A DNA stretch of 64,000 bases from positions 1 to 64,000 of the forward strand of contig MHAZ01000014.1 of the NCBI GenBank assembly GCA_001803165.1, read 5' to 3'. The stretch's first letter is position 1, and each line of letters starts with the position of its first letter. This document shows, one piece after another, positions 26,911 through 34,577 of the stretch. Under the pieces are notes generated by a model. It saw only the letters and a program-made list of their open reading frames with translations. It did no database searches and was not told where the DNA came from. The translations under genes and the position numbers were made by a program. The DNA is from Stygiobacter sp. RIFOXYC2_FULL_38_25 (GTDB taxonomy: Bacteria > Bacteroidota > Ignavibacteria > Ignavibacteriales > Melioribacteraceae).

Positions 26911-27555
26911 TTATTCTACCAACGTTAAGTTGTACTTATCAATTACTTTTGCTTTGAAAATTTTATTGTTTGCCTGCACGTTGATAATATCTCCGGGGCA
27001 GCCATCTTGTCTTGTTACGGCATCTATTGTTACATCAACACCATTTTTACCGGCGTGAACAATTACTTTTTCACCTTTGTTGATTACAGGAATCAACTCA
27101 ACTAATTCTTTTGTAAGGACCGTTCCTTCTTTAACAAGAACTTTACTTCTGTATAATGATAAATCTTGCTCTCCAACCAAATTGCCGTCAAGCGAAGCAA
27201 TATCTTCTAATTTTCTTTCGAACATTGTTGCGAAGAGATTTTCACCAGCGCTAATTTTTTGTGCCGTTACAAAAACCGTCTTATATAATTTTACTCTCAC
27301 TGTTAGAAGTGCGGCACTAACATTATTTTTTTCATCGTAGATTTTTACCGGAACGTAAGCGTAGTTCTTAACCAAACGGAAAGACTTCTCATTGTTGATT
27401 TCCATTCTCTTGAAACCTTTGGGCTTTTGAATAACTTGGTATTCGAACTTTTCATACGAACCAAGCTTGCTCAGCAAGTAAGATTTCAATTCATCTTCAA
27501 ACGGTTTAGCTTGAAGTGTTACAAAACCAAGCAATATGAAAAGAAGAAACTTCAT
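26911..27555 (-). CDS. flgA: P-ring assembly chaperone FlgA (SAF domain)
   Basis: 214 residues. A short Sec signal peptide (MKFLLFILLGFVTLQA) precedes a helical stretch and a SAF-type beta domain: VFVTAQKISAGENLFATMFERKLED, VGEQDLSLYRSKVLVKEGTVLTKELVELIPVI, GEKVIVHAGKNGVDVTIDAVTRQDGCPGDIINVQ. The last block (G-x-x-G-D-I-I-x-V) is highly conserved in FlgA, the periplasmic chaperone for FlgI polymerisation. The order flgG-flgA-flgH-flgI is canonical. Confidence 0.92.
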   Translation of the reverse strand: MKFLLFILLGFVTLQAKPFEDELKSYLLSKLGSYEKFEYQVIQKPKGFKRMEINNEKSFRLVKNYAYVPVKIYDEKNNVSAALLTVRVKLYKTVFVTAQKISAGENLFATMFERKLEDIASLDGNLVGEQDLSLYRSKVLVKEGTVLTKELVELIPVINKGEKVIVHAGKNGVDVTIDAVTRQDGCPGDIINVQANNKIFKAKVIDKYNLTLVE

Positions 27556-27561
27556 TTCAGA

Positions 27562-28362
27562 TTATGCTCTCTTTAAGTTATTTGCCATTGTCATCATTTC
27601 TTCTACAGTCTTTACGGTTTTAGAATTTATTTCGTAAGCGCGCTGGGCTGCAATCATCGAAATCATTTCTTCAACTATATCAACGTTGGACGCTTCCAAA
27701 AATCCTTGATGAATTTCACCAAAACCTTGATCGCCGGCTGTGCCGAGAATTGGCTGACCTGAAGCCGGGGTTTCTCCGTATAGGTTATCGCCCAAAGCTG
27801 TTAAGCCGCCGTTGTTCATGAAGCGTGCAAGTTCAATACTACCAAGAGGAACAGTATTGCCGCCGGCTTCGTTGGCTGTTACGGTACCATCTTTATTAAC
27901 TGTAACTGATTGAACATCGCTGTTAAGTGTGAATCCCGGTTCTAAAACATTTCCGCCATTGGTAATAATTTTACCATCGGCATTAATTTTAAAAGCACCA
28001 TCGCGCGTGTAAGCAAAAGTTCCATCCGCTCTACGCACTTGAAAAAAGCCATCGCCTTGAATAGCCAAATCAAATTGGTTATTGGTTGCAGTAATATCGC
28101 CTTGCATAAAAATCTTTGTAGATGCGGCAGGCTTAACACCGTTACCAATCTGAATTTTGGAAGTAGTTGTATCTTCAACTCCCGGCGTAGATGAAGTTAG
28201 CGGATTAATGTGAACTTCTTGATACATCAAATCCTGGAAATCCGCTTTGTTCTTTTTAAAGCCGGTTGTGTTAATGTTCGCAATGTTGTTTGATACAACT
28301 TCTATGTTTATCTGTTGCGCGTACATTCCGCTTGCTGCTGTTCTTAATGCTCTGGTTGACAT
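27562..28362 (-). CDS. flgG: Flagellar distal rod protein FlgG
   Basis: 266 residues, normal for FlgG. It starts MSTRALRTAASGMYAQQINIEVVSNNIANINTTGFKK (split here by description: N-terminal rod helix then ANxNTTGFK) and has DGFFQVRRADGTFAYTRDG and the C-terminal QGFLEASNVDIVEEMISMI with AQRAYEINSKTVKTVEEM. FlgG polymerises as the distal rod crossing periplasm and outer membrane. It follows flgF by a 20-base gap that contains its ribosome site. Confidence 0.92.
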   Translation of the reverse strand: MSTRALRTAASGMYAQQINIEVVSNNIANINTTGFKKNKADFQDLMYQEVHINPLTSSTPGVEDTTTSKIQIGNGVKPAASTKIFMQGDITATNNQFDLAIQGDGFFQVRRADGTFAYTRDGAFKINADGKIITNGGNVLEPGFTLNSDVQSVTVNKDGTVTANEAGGNTVPLGSIELARFMNNGGLTALGDNLYGETPASGQPILGTAGDQGFGEIHQGFLEASNVDIVEEMISMIAAQRAYEINSKTVKTVEEMMTMANNLKRA

Positions 28363-28382
28363 TTTATTCTCCTAATTCTTTC

Positions 28383-29093
28383 TTAAACTTTTCCAATCTC
28401 ATTTGCATGACCGAGAGAAGAATCGAGCGCGGCAATAACTTTTTGAGCGGTTTCATATTCTTTATTAATTGAGATCATTGATTCCATTTCCAAAATTGGA
28501 TTACTGTTGCTTTCTTCCAGAAAACCTTGAGAGATTTGATAACTTCCTTCTTCGGCAGCACGTGATTCCTGCTCTCCCATTAAAAAGTTAGAGCCGCCGC
28601 CGCGCATCAAATTTTCATCATCTTCAACCTTAAGTACCAACAATGTATCAACCGTGTGCTCACCAATTTTAATTTCTCCACCTTTATTAATAGAGATTAC
28701 GGAATCTTTGGCAAGCAGAGATTCTTCAATTGAGATTTCACCATTCTGACCAATTACTTTTAAGCCGTTTGCGTTAACTAAAAATCCTTCATCGTTCAGT
28801 TTGAATCTACCATCGCGGGTTAATTCTTTCTGCCCATCCTCACCTTTAACTACAAAGAATCCATCACCGGAGATTGCTAAATCAAGAGGATTTGATGTTT
28901 GGAGTATATCGCCTTGAAGCTGGCTTGTAACTTTGCGGATTGATACTTCGCCATAAGAATTCAAAATTTCAGTAAACGGAACTTCCCGTTTGTATCCGGT
29001 AGTGCCAAGGTTTGCAAGGTTATTCGCAATAACATCTATGTTCTTGATTCTATGTTCTAAACTTCTTCCGGCAGTGTAAATTCCTTTTATCAT
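28383..29093 (-). CDS. flgF: Flagellar proximal rod protein FlgF
   Basis: 236 residues from the ATG at 29093, which is seven codons inside a longer frame (29114). The inner ATG has GAGG upstream and gives the usual MIKGIYTAGRSL opening. It has the rod-family D0 motifs: IDVIANNLANLGTTGYKRE at the N-terminus and QGFLEESNSNPILEMESMI with EYETAQKVI at the C-terminus, and DGFFVVKGEDGQKELTRDG between. Order before flgG and length call it FlgF; FlgF and FlgG are close paralogues. Confidence 0.9.
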   Translation of the reverse strand: MIKGIYTAGRSLEHRIKNIDVIANNLANLGTTGYKREVPFTEILNSYGEVSIRKVTSQLQGDILQTSNPLDLAISGDGFFVVKGEDGQKELTRDGRFKLNDEGFLVNANGLKVIGQNGEISIEESLLAKDSVISINKGGEIKIGEHTVDTLLVLKVEDDENLMRGGGSNFLMGEQESRAAEEGSYQISQGFLEESNSNPILEMESMISINKEYETAQKVIAALDSSLGHANEIGKV

Positions 29094-29100
29094 TTCATCC

Positions 29101-29691
29101 TCACATTTTTCCAACTTCGTAAAGTTTCAATCTTGCAGCTAAAAGCAATTCGCCTTTGGAAAGATTAAGCTGTCTTGCTCTTTTGCCAATCTGTCCGTCC
29201 GATTGCTTAAACAGTTCTAAATTTTCTTTTAATACTCTTCTCGTTTTGGCAAGTTTTGGATTCTCTTTAGAGCCGCCAACTCTTTCTTCGCGCATTAGCC
29301 CGATCTTCTTTTTTAAAGCTTTCGTTGATGTACGTGTAAATGAAAGTATAAATCTGCGTACGAAAACGAAGCCGAGTATTAAAACTGAAATAAGTGCGAA
29401 TGTTTTGTATTGCCACGGCTGGGTCATTATGAAATCAAAGAAAGGATTGGCATTTGCTTGTGCTGATTTTTCTTTTTCAATCTTAGCCGGTTTCTCCACT
29501 ACATTGGTTACCACAACAATCGGTTTTGGATTTAACTTTTCTTGAAGTTGTTTTTCTATTGCAGCAGCCATTTGTTTATCAACAAGCGCGTGCAAATCAA
29601 TAGAATCTTTGGAGGCAAATGCGGTAGTATCAGCCTTTTGAGCAAAGCCTATTGTAGAAATCAAAACGATTATTGCTAATGTCTTTTTCAT
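29101..29691 (-). CDS. Unknown membrane-anchored protein upstream of flgF
   Basis: 196 residues; family not recognised. A signal peptide-like start (MKKTLAIIVLISTIGFA) is followed by a linker rich in Lys and Pro, a transmembrane helix near 95-112 (YKTFALISVLILGFVFV) and a basic cytoplasmic tail ending with a small helical unit (RARQLNLSKGELLLAARLKL) that resembles a helix-turn-helix. The layout somewhat recalls SwrB of Bacillus subtilis, which promotes flagellar export-gate assembly and has a membrane anchor with a small C-terminal helical unit, but that is speculation. It overlaps the pseudokinase gene by four bases and stops just before flgF. Confidence 0.65.
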   Translation of the reverse strand: MKKTLAIIVLISTIGFAQKADTTAFASKDSIDLHALVDKQMAAAIEKQLQEKLNPKPIVVVTNVVEKPAKIEKEKSAQANANPFFDFIMTQPWQYKTFALISVLILGFVFVRRFILSFTRTSTKALKKKIGLMREERVGGSKENPKLAKTRRVLKENLELFKQSDGQIGKRARQLNLSKGELLLAARLKLYEVGKM

Positions 29692-31001
29692 ACGGCTAAT
29701 TTTCTTTTTAGTGGAAATAATAAATGAATTATTGTTCCCTTAAGCGGAAGAGAATTAAACTCAGCAGAGCCTTCGTTCTTTTTCATAAGTTCGTGAATCA
29801 ACTTAACTGTTACGTTAAATTTTGAATCGCCTTCTGCAGCTAAACCTTCAATGTGCTCGGTTGTGAATACCGAGAGCACAATTCTTTCTTTGATGTACTT
29901 TGTTTGGATTATGAATGCGCCACCCTTTTGTGAAGCTGCTTTCAGTAATGAAAACACACTTGTAAGCAGCTGCTTAATTTCATTTGGGTTGGAAAGCACC
30001 GGCGGAATGTTATCTTCGAGATCAAGTTCACAATCAATGCCGAGATTTTGCAAAGTAGCGTTGATTACATTTCTAAATTCTTTTACAATTTTGTTCAGAT
30101 TGCACGATTGCGAGTTTTGCGTTTTCGGTTTATTCAATCCGGCAAACTTGGTTAATCTGTTTGTTAGCTCGCTTACTTTACCAACTTGCTTTTTTATGTT
30201 CTCTGTAATTTCAGCATCAACTTTTGGATAATCGTTTTCAATCATTTCCGAAAGGGATAAGATTACTTGAAGCGGCTCGCCAAGTTCTTCCAGCAACCCT
30301 TCCGCCATGTTGCCAATTGTATTTATATCAAAATCGTTCTGAACTTTAGATTGATATACATGCAGCTCTTGATACAGCTTGTTAATTGAGTGTTTCTGGC
30401 GAAGAGAAATAATCATTGGAACAATAATGCCGAGAATGATTTGAATGGAATTATTTTCGAGTGAATCATCGGCAACTTTTGCAGCTGAAGTATATAAAGA
30501 AAGTACCCCGTAACCGGTGCGTGCATCGTAAATCGGGAAGAGCATTTGGTTTAGCTTGGCACCGTTAATTGTATAAGCTGATAAATCCGGAATAATTGTA
30601 GGCTTGTGCGATTCGAATACCCATTCAAGTATGCCCTCTTTTAACGCTTTGTTTACTGAGTTAATGTGAGCCGGGTTAGCGTTTTTGTTCAACGGAACTA
30701 AATTTCTGTTTCCGTCTGTGTACAAAAAGATTTCAACTTCTTTTGATTGTAGAATTCTCTTTACAAACTCTTGCGTCAATAGATGAATTTCAGTTAGACC
30801 CTGAGCAAGCTGCATTTTCTTCTGGAAGGCAGATAAGTTCTGCACAAAAAAAGAATATTTCTCCAAAAGGTTTTGATTACTCTTATGGTTTTCGAAACTG
30901 AGCAATCTTAGATCACCTTTCGCTTCAGAATTTTTTGTGAAATACTGAAGCGACTTATGAAATGATTCATAGCGCTCTGTTTTTTCTTTAATTAGTCTCA
31001 T
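29688..31001 (-). CDS. Degenerate GAF-type histidine kinase (pseudokinase)
   Basis: 437 residues, no membrane segments. A GAF-like region spans about 75-205. A DHp-like segment follows (GNMAEGLLEELGEPLQVILSLSEM, about 230-255), but the phosphoacceptor His of the H-box is replaced by Glu, near 238. The ATPase-like region (about 310-430) keeps the fold pattern (NEIKQLLTSVFSLLKAAS; KLIHELMKKNEG) but lacks the N-box Asn, the DxGxG G1 motif and a clear G2 motif. It probably binds a partner rather than phosphorylating. It lies among fliA, HDOD genes and rod genes, suggesting a regulatory or assembly-sensing role. Confidence 0.75.
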   Translation of the reverse strand: MRLIKEKTERYESFHKSLQYFTKNSEAKGDLRLLSFENHKSNQNLLEKYSFFVQNLSAFQKKMQLAQGLTEIHLLTQEFVKRILQSKEVEIFLYTDGNRNLVPLNKNANPAHINSVNKALKEGILEWVFESHKPTIIPDLSAYTINGAKLNQMLFPIYDARTGYGVLSLYTSAAKVADDSLENNSIQIILGIIVPMIISLRQKHSINKLYQELHVYQSKVQNDFDINTIGNMAEGLLEELGEPLQVILSLSEMIENDYPKVDAEITENIKKQVGKVSELTNRLTKFAGLNKPKTQNSQSCNLNKIVKEFRNVINATLQNLGIDCELDLEDNIPPVLSNPNEIKQLLTSVFSLLKAASQKGGAFIIQTKYIKERIVLSVFTTEHIEGLAAEGDSKFNVTVKLIHELMKKNEGSAEFNSLPLKGTIIHLLFPLKRKLAV

Positions 31002-31879
31002 ATCAAATACTTTAGCGATTCTAATTGCGCTTTCAGCGGTTCACGGTATCCTTCGATAAAGTGAGCAAGTTCAGTTAAATCTTTTACGTGTAATGTTGAG
31101 AATATGTGATGATCAAGTTCTGCAATCGTATCCATCTTCAATTCACCCATTTTCAACATTTGAGTCATGTAATCTGCAAGATGAATAACCGAAGCTAATG
31201 TTGGTGCTTGTTGCGATAAATAGGGCTGATGATGATATTTTACCACGTCGGAAATCAATTCGGGAATGTTCCAATACTTCAAAAGCGATTCGCCGATTTC
31301 TCCGTGAGATAATCCCAGTACTTGCAATTCGGCATCGTTGTAAGAAATACCATTAGCTACCAAATCGTGAATTGCAACGAAATCCGAATGCATAAATCTG
31401 TGAACAACTGAAATTCCGAGATCGTGCAGCAGTCCGGCAATGAAAGCCTCGCCATGTTTTTCCAAACCTAAATCCATTGCCAACTTCTTAGCAATAGTTG
31501 CCGTTAAATAAGAATGCATCCAAAAAACTTTTTGATCCAGATATTGATCGCTCTTGTTCTTCATTGATTCCATAAGTGAAAGTGCGGAAACTATATTTCT
31601 AATTTCATCGTATCCCAAGATCATAATCGCAAATTCTATTGACGACACACGTTTCGATAAACCATAGAAGGGCGAGTTTGCTATAGTTAATATTTTCAGC
31701 ACTACGCTTTGGTCTTTGGAAATTGCTTTTGAAAGCGTATGCGGACTTGTGTTTAAGTCGTTCAACAATTGGAGAACTTCTTGCAAGATTTTAGGCAGTG
31801 GTGCAAGTGTGTTCACCTTTTTCAGAATTAATTCTGTTCTTTCCCTCTTTTGATTCAAATCAGTTGTTCCGGTTGCCAT
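30998..31879 (-). CDS. HDOD domain protein, copy 1
   Basis: 293 residues, essentially one HDOD domain (about 20-220): LAPLPKILQEVLQLLND, DQSVVLKILTIANSPFYGLSKRVSSIEFAIMILG (in two parts), AGLLHDLGISVV, LGLSHGEIGESLLKYWNIP, VVKYHHQP and VIHLADYMTQ. HDOD proteins are HD-related regulators without a known enzymatic activity that appear in signalling and motility clusters. It is a clear tandem paralogue of the next gene upstream (31886-32773). It overlaps the pseudokinase gene by four bases. Confidence 0.88.
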   Translation of the reverse strand: MATGTTDLNQKRERTELILKKVNTLAPLPKILQEVLQLLNDLNTSPHTLSKAISKDQSVVLKILTIANSPFYGLSKRVSSIEFAIMILGYDEIRNIVSALSLMESMKNKSDQYLDQKVFWMHSYLTATIAKKLAMDLGLEKHGEAFIAGLLHDLGISVVHRFMHSDFVAIHDLVANGISYNDAELQVLGLSHGEIGESLLKYWNIPELISDVVKYHHQPYLSQQAPTLASVIHLADYMTQMLKMGELKMDTIAELDHHIFSTLHVKDLTELAHFIEGYREPLKAQLESLKYLI

Positions 31880-31885
31880 AACGAC

Positions 31886-32773
31886 TCACATTATTTTATT
31901 GTTTTCTGTTATTGATTCTAAATGACTCTTAAACAAAGGTTCATAAGTCTGTATGAACGTGTCTAAGTATTCTATGTTGCCAAAACCAAGGATATCAATT
32001 ACATTTTCGTCGAACTGTAAATTGTTATCCCACTTGAAGGTTCCTATGTTCAGTCTCTGCGTCATGTAATCTGCTAAATGAACTAACGATGCAAGAACTT
32101 TTCCATTTTCCGCTAAAGAAGGCTGATGATGATAGAGAACAGATTCAATTATGTATGGAGGAAAGTTCCATTTTTCTAATAAGAATTCTGCAATATCCTG
32201 ATGAGTAAAGCCAAGCACTTCAAGCTCTGCATTGAAGTGGCTGATCTGCTGTTCTTCAACAAGCTTGATAATCTTATCAAAGTCGTTTTTCATATAGCGC
32301 TGAAGAACAACTAAGCCAAGATCGTGCAGCAAGCCAGCTGTAAAAACTTCTCCCGATTTTGGATAGCGTAAATCATCGGCAATTCTTTTTGCTGCCGTAG
32401 CAGTTAATAAAGAATGACTCCAATAAGCATGATGATCCCAGGTAGAAGTATTTCTGCTTTTGAAGGCTTCAACAAGCGAAAGAGCAACAAGAATGTTTCT
32501 CATATGCTCAAAGCCAATGATTACAACTGCAAACTCTATTGTAGAAACTCTTCTTGGCAAACCATACAGAGGCGAGTTTGCAACAGCAAGAATTTTTGTA
32601 ACAATAGCTTGATCTCTTGAAATCACCTTGCAGAGATCTGCTGCGCTGGTTCTATCACTATCCAAAAGGATTGAAACTTCTGTAATTATTTGCGGAACCG
32701 ATGGCAGTGTTCCAATATTTGAGAGATGTTTTTTAATTCTCTCTTTTGTATCCGGGTTCTTTATCTCAAGCAT
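31886..32773 (-). CDS. HDOD domain protein, copy 2
   Basis: 295 residues. Same architecture as copy 1: LPSVPQIITEVSILLDSD, DQAIVTKILAVANSPLYGLPRRVSTIEFAVVIIG (two parts), AGLLHDLGLVVLQRYM, LGFTHQDIAEFLLEKWNFPPYI, YHHQP, LVHLADYMTQRL. The two copies align along their whole length with many shared blocks, so they arose by tandem duplication. The start overlaps the end of fliA by eight bases, so translation is probably coupled. Function is not predictable beyond regulation linked to flagella. Confidence 0.88.
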   Translation of the reverse strand: MLEIKNPDTKERIKKHLSNIGTLPSVPQIITEVSILLDSDRTSAADLCKVISRDQAIVTKILAVANSPLYGLPRRVSTIEFAVVIIGFEHMRNILVALSLVEAFKSRNTSTWDHHAYWSHSLLTATAAKRIADDLRYPKSGEVFTAGLLHDLGLVVLQRYMKNDFDKIIKLVEEQQISHFNAELEVLGFTHQDIAEFLLEKWNFPPYIIESVLYHHQPSLAENGKVLASLVHLADYMTQRLNIGTFKWDNNLQFDENVIDILGFGNIEYLDTFIQTYEPLFKSHLESITENNKIM

Positions 32774-33398
32774 TATATTCAGCCAGTCTTAGTTTTAGGG
32801 AATTAAGAATTCTAGAATGAATTTGTGAAACTCTTGAAACTGTTATACTCAACACTTGTGCAATTTCTTTATAGTTAAGATCTTCATAGTAGTATAAGCT
32901 GAGGATTGTTCTTTCGCGCTCGTTCAATTCTTTAATCATATCGAGCAATCTTTGTTTTAAATCTTTTTTCTCTAAAATGAAATCCGGTTTTTCCGCATCA
33001 CTTGGAAGCATTTCGTAAAGCTGCATTCCGTCATCTTCGCCAACAGATTGATTAACAGATAATGTAGAAGTTGGGAATATTGTGGTTGCGTCAGGATCAA
33101 GTACCGGTTCAAATTTTTCGCTGTACTTGCGAAGTTCATCATATATTTTGCCGCGAATACGCTGAATGGCATAAGTCTCGAACTTTGTTCCGTAGTCCGG
33201 ATCGAAACGGTCTATAGCTTCACTCAAACCTTCAATTCCGAATTGGAAATAATCGCGTCTATCCAGCAAAGCACTCTGAATTAAGTTAGTTCTGTGAATA
33301 ACATAATGTACAAGATTCACATAATTCAACACGATTTGCTTTTTCAATTCCGGTGTTGGTTGTTGCTTGTACGAAGCCCAAAGCGCTGTGTTACTCAT
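32766..33398 (-). CDS. fliA: Sigma factor FliA (sigma-28)
   Basis: 210 residues, with sigma regions 2 and 4 and no region 1.1. Region 2: LVHYVIHRTN, DYFQFGIEGLSEAIDRFDPDYGTKFETYAIQRIRG (in two parts, with the core-binding and -10 recognition helices). Region 4: LNERERTILSLYYYEDLNYKEIAQVLSITVSRVSQIHSRI. It directs late flagellar genes from TAAA-N15-CGATA promoters such as that at 573-599. It overlaps the small membrane protein gene by eight bases and is driven by the sigma-54-type promoter at 33656. No anti-sigma FlgM was found here. Confidence 0.94.
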   Translation of the reverse strand: MSNTALWASYKQQPTPELKKQIVLNYVNLVHYVIHRTNLIQSALLDRRDYFQFGIEGLSEAIDRFDPDYGTKFETYAIQRIRGKIYDELRKYSEKFEPVLDPDATTIFPTSTLSVNQSVGEDDGMQLYEMLPSDAEKPDFILEKKDLKQRLLDMIKELNERERTILSLYYYEDLNYKEIAQVLSITVSRVSQIHSRILNSLKLRLAEYNA

Positions 33399-33627
33399 GA
33401 TCTTTATTTCCTGCTAAATTATCTGATATGTCGCCTAACTTGCTTAACGAGTTGTTATTGATAGCTTTGATTAAGCCGATAACAATTAAGCTAAGCATGG
33501 TTGTAACTAAGATGAAAATTGCGAAGGAATTCAAAAGAACTTTTTCAATAACTAAGCCGCGTTGTGTGAAGAAGATAACCGAGAAGAAGAAAACCAAAAG
33601 CCCAAACTGTAACACTATCTTATTCAT
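33391..33627 (-). CDS. Small two-helix membrane protein before fliA
   Basis: 78 residues; not recognised. Two predicted membrane helices (QFGLLVFFFSVIFFTQRGL about 7-25, and LNSFAIFILVTTMLSLIVIGLI about 32-53), then a short polar tail. It has its own ribosome site (AGGAAACA) and is the first gene after the sigma-54-type promoter, overlapping fliA by eight bases. The tight coupling suggests either a motility role or simply a leader that sets fliA translation. The reading frame looks genuine from composition and start signals. Confidence 0.65.
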   Translation of the reverse strand: MNKIVLQFGLLVFFFSVIFFTQRGLVIEKVLLNSFAIFILVTTMLSLIVIGLIKAINNNSLSKLGDISDNLAGNKDHE

Positions 33628-33655
33628 TGTTTCCTACGCTTTTTCCAGTTGGAAT

Positions 33656-33671
33656 TGCAAACCCTATACCA
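33656..33671 (-). promoter_or_regulatory. Sigma-54 promoter of fliA operon
   Basis: Minus strand TGGTATAGGGTTTGCA, with -24 GG and -12 GC ten bases apart and TTTGCA at -12, close to the best consensus. The GC is 30 bases before the ATG at 33627. It lies in the 107-base gap after flhG. Its activator palindrome (33754-33769) is inside the 3' end of flhG. Confidence 0.85.
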
Positions 33672-33734
33672 TTTCCTATAAAGTTGAAAAGTGAGGAAAA
33701 GCTTGAAAAAGTAACTAAAATCGAGTCTTTTGGG

Positions 33735-34577
33735 TTAGATAATCTGTCTGGAATGGTTATTATTAGCCACTTGAGTGATAGTGCTGAATCTCTTAACAAT
33801 AGAGGAAATTTCACCGGCTGGCTGGCTCTGAGGCGCAACTTCTACCAAAAGTTCTTGATGCACTATTGACTTGTGAACTGCAGAATCAAAACTGATTGAG
33901 CCGAGGAAGTTTGGCTCTTCACCGAGAAAGTGTTTAGAGGCAACTGATAAGTTAGCGAAAGCGGCACCGGCATCTTCTTCATCGCTGCACTTGTTTACAA
34001 CTACAAGTTTCTCACCGGCATAATTAGATGAATTCAAAAGTTTGATTATAACGTAAGCATCCATAACCGCCGTAGGTTCCGGCGAAGTTACAATGATATT
34101 ATAATCTGAGCGAACTAACTGATGAAGAGTAAGATGATCAGCTCCGGCGGAAGAATCGAGAATTATGAAATCGTAATCGTCTGAAATTCTGCTGAGAGAA
34201 ATGAAGAGGTAATCCAAAACCTCTTTGCTAACACGAGGATAATCTTCTCTGCCGGAATCGCCAAAAACAAGATCGAGATTCTTGTTGTATTTGAAGACTA
34301 TTTCCCGCAAAGATTTCTTTTGTTCGAAAAATTCCGAGATAACTTCTTGTGTAGCTTGGTTAAGAAGAATGTTGAGATTAGAAAAATTGAGATCGAGATC
34401 TACAAGCAAAACTTTTTTGCCTAAGTTGGAAAGCTGGTAAGCAAAGTTTGCCGCAAAGAATGTCTTGCCGGTTCCGCCTTTACCGGAACAGATGGAAACA
34501 ATCTTGGAAGCCGGGAATTGCTTTTCTCTTTCCTCGAGCTGCCTAAGTTGTATAAGCCGTGATGCCTGTCCATTCAT
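33735..34577 (-). CDS. flhG: FlhG (FleN/YlxH) MinD-like ATPase, flagellar number control
   Basis: 280 residues. An N-terminal activator helix with QLRQLEEREKQF (FlhG uses such a DQxxxLR-like segment to stimulate FlhF), then deviant Walker A CSGKGGTGKTFFAANFA near 33-43, DLDLNFSNLNILL, and IILDSSAGADHLTLHQL. MinD-like ATPases with this gene neighbour limit flagellar number, working with FlhF. The start overlaps flhF by four bases. The 3' end carries the activator palindrome of the downstream promoter, so coding and regulatory signals overlap there. Confidence 0.92.
   Translation of the reverse strand: MNGQASRLIQLRQLEEREKQFPASKIVSICSGKGGTGKTFFAANFAYQLSNLGKKVLLVDLDLNFSNLNILLNQATQEVISEFFEQKKSLREIVFKYNKNLDLVFGDSGREDYPRVSKEVLDYLFISLSRISDDYDFIILDSSAGADHLTLHQLVRSDYNIIVTSPEPTAVMDAYVIIKLLNSSNYAGEKLVVVNKCSDEEDAGAAFANLSVASKHFLGEEPNFLGSISFDSAVHKSIVHQELLVEVAPQSQPAGEISSIVKRFSTITQVANNNHSRQII
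33754..33769. promoter_or_regulatory. Upstream activator palindrome inside flhG
   Basis: TGGTTATTATTAGCCA, 14 of 16 bases matching TGGCTAATATTAGCCA, followed by CTTG. Its centre is 92 bp upstream of the -24 GG of the promoter at 33656. It falls in codons near the end of flhG (the NNNHS region of the protein). Confidence 0.6.

Noticed and set aside
33620-33838. Open frame across the flhG end and the fliA promoter
   Set aside because: Minus-strand frame with no family resemblance that overlaps flhG and the promoter elements; read as chance.
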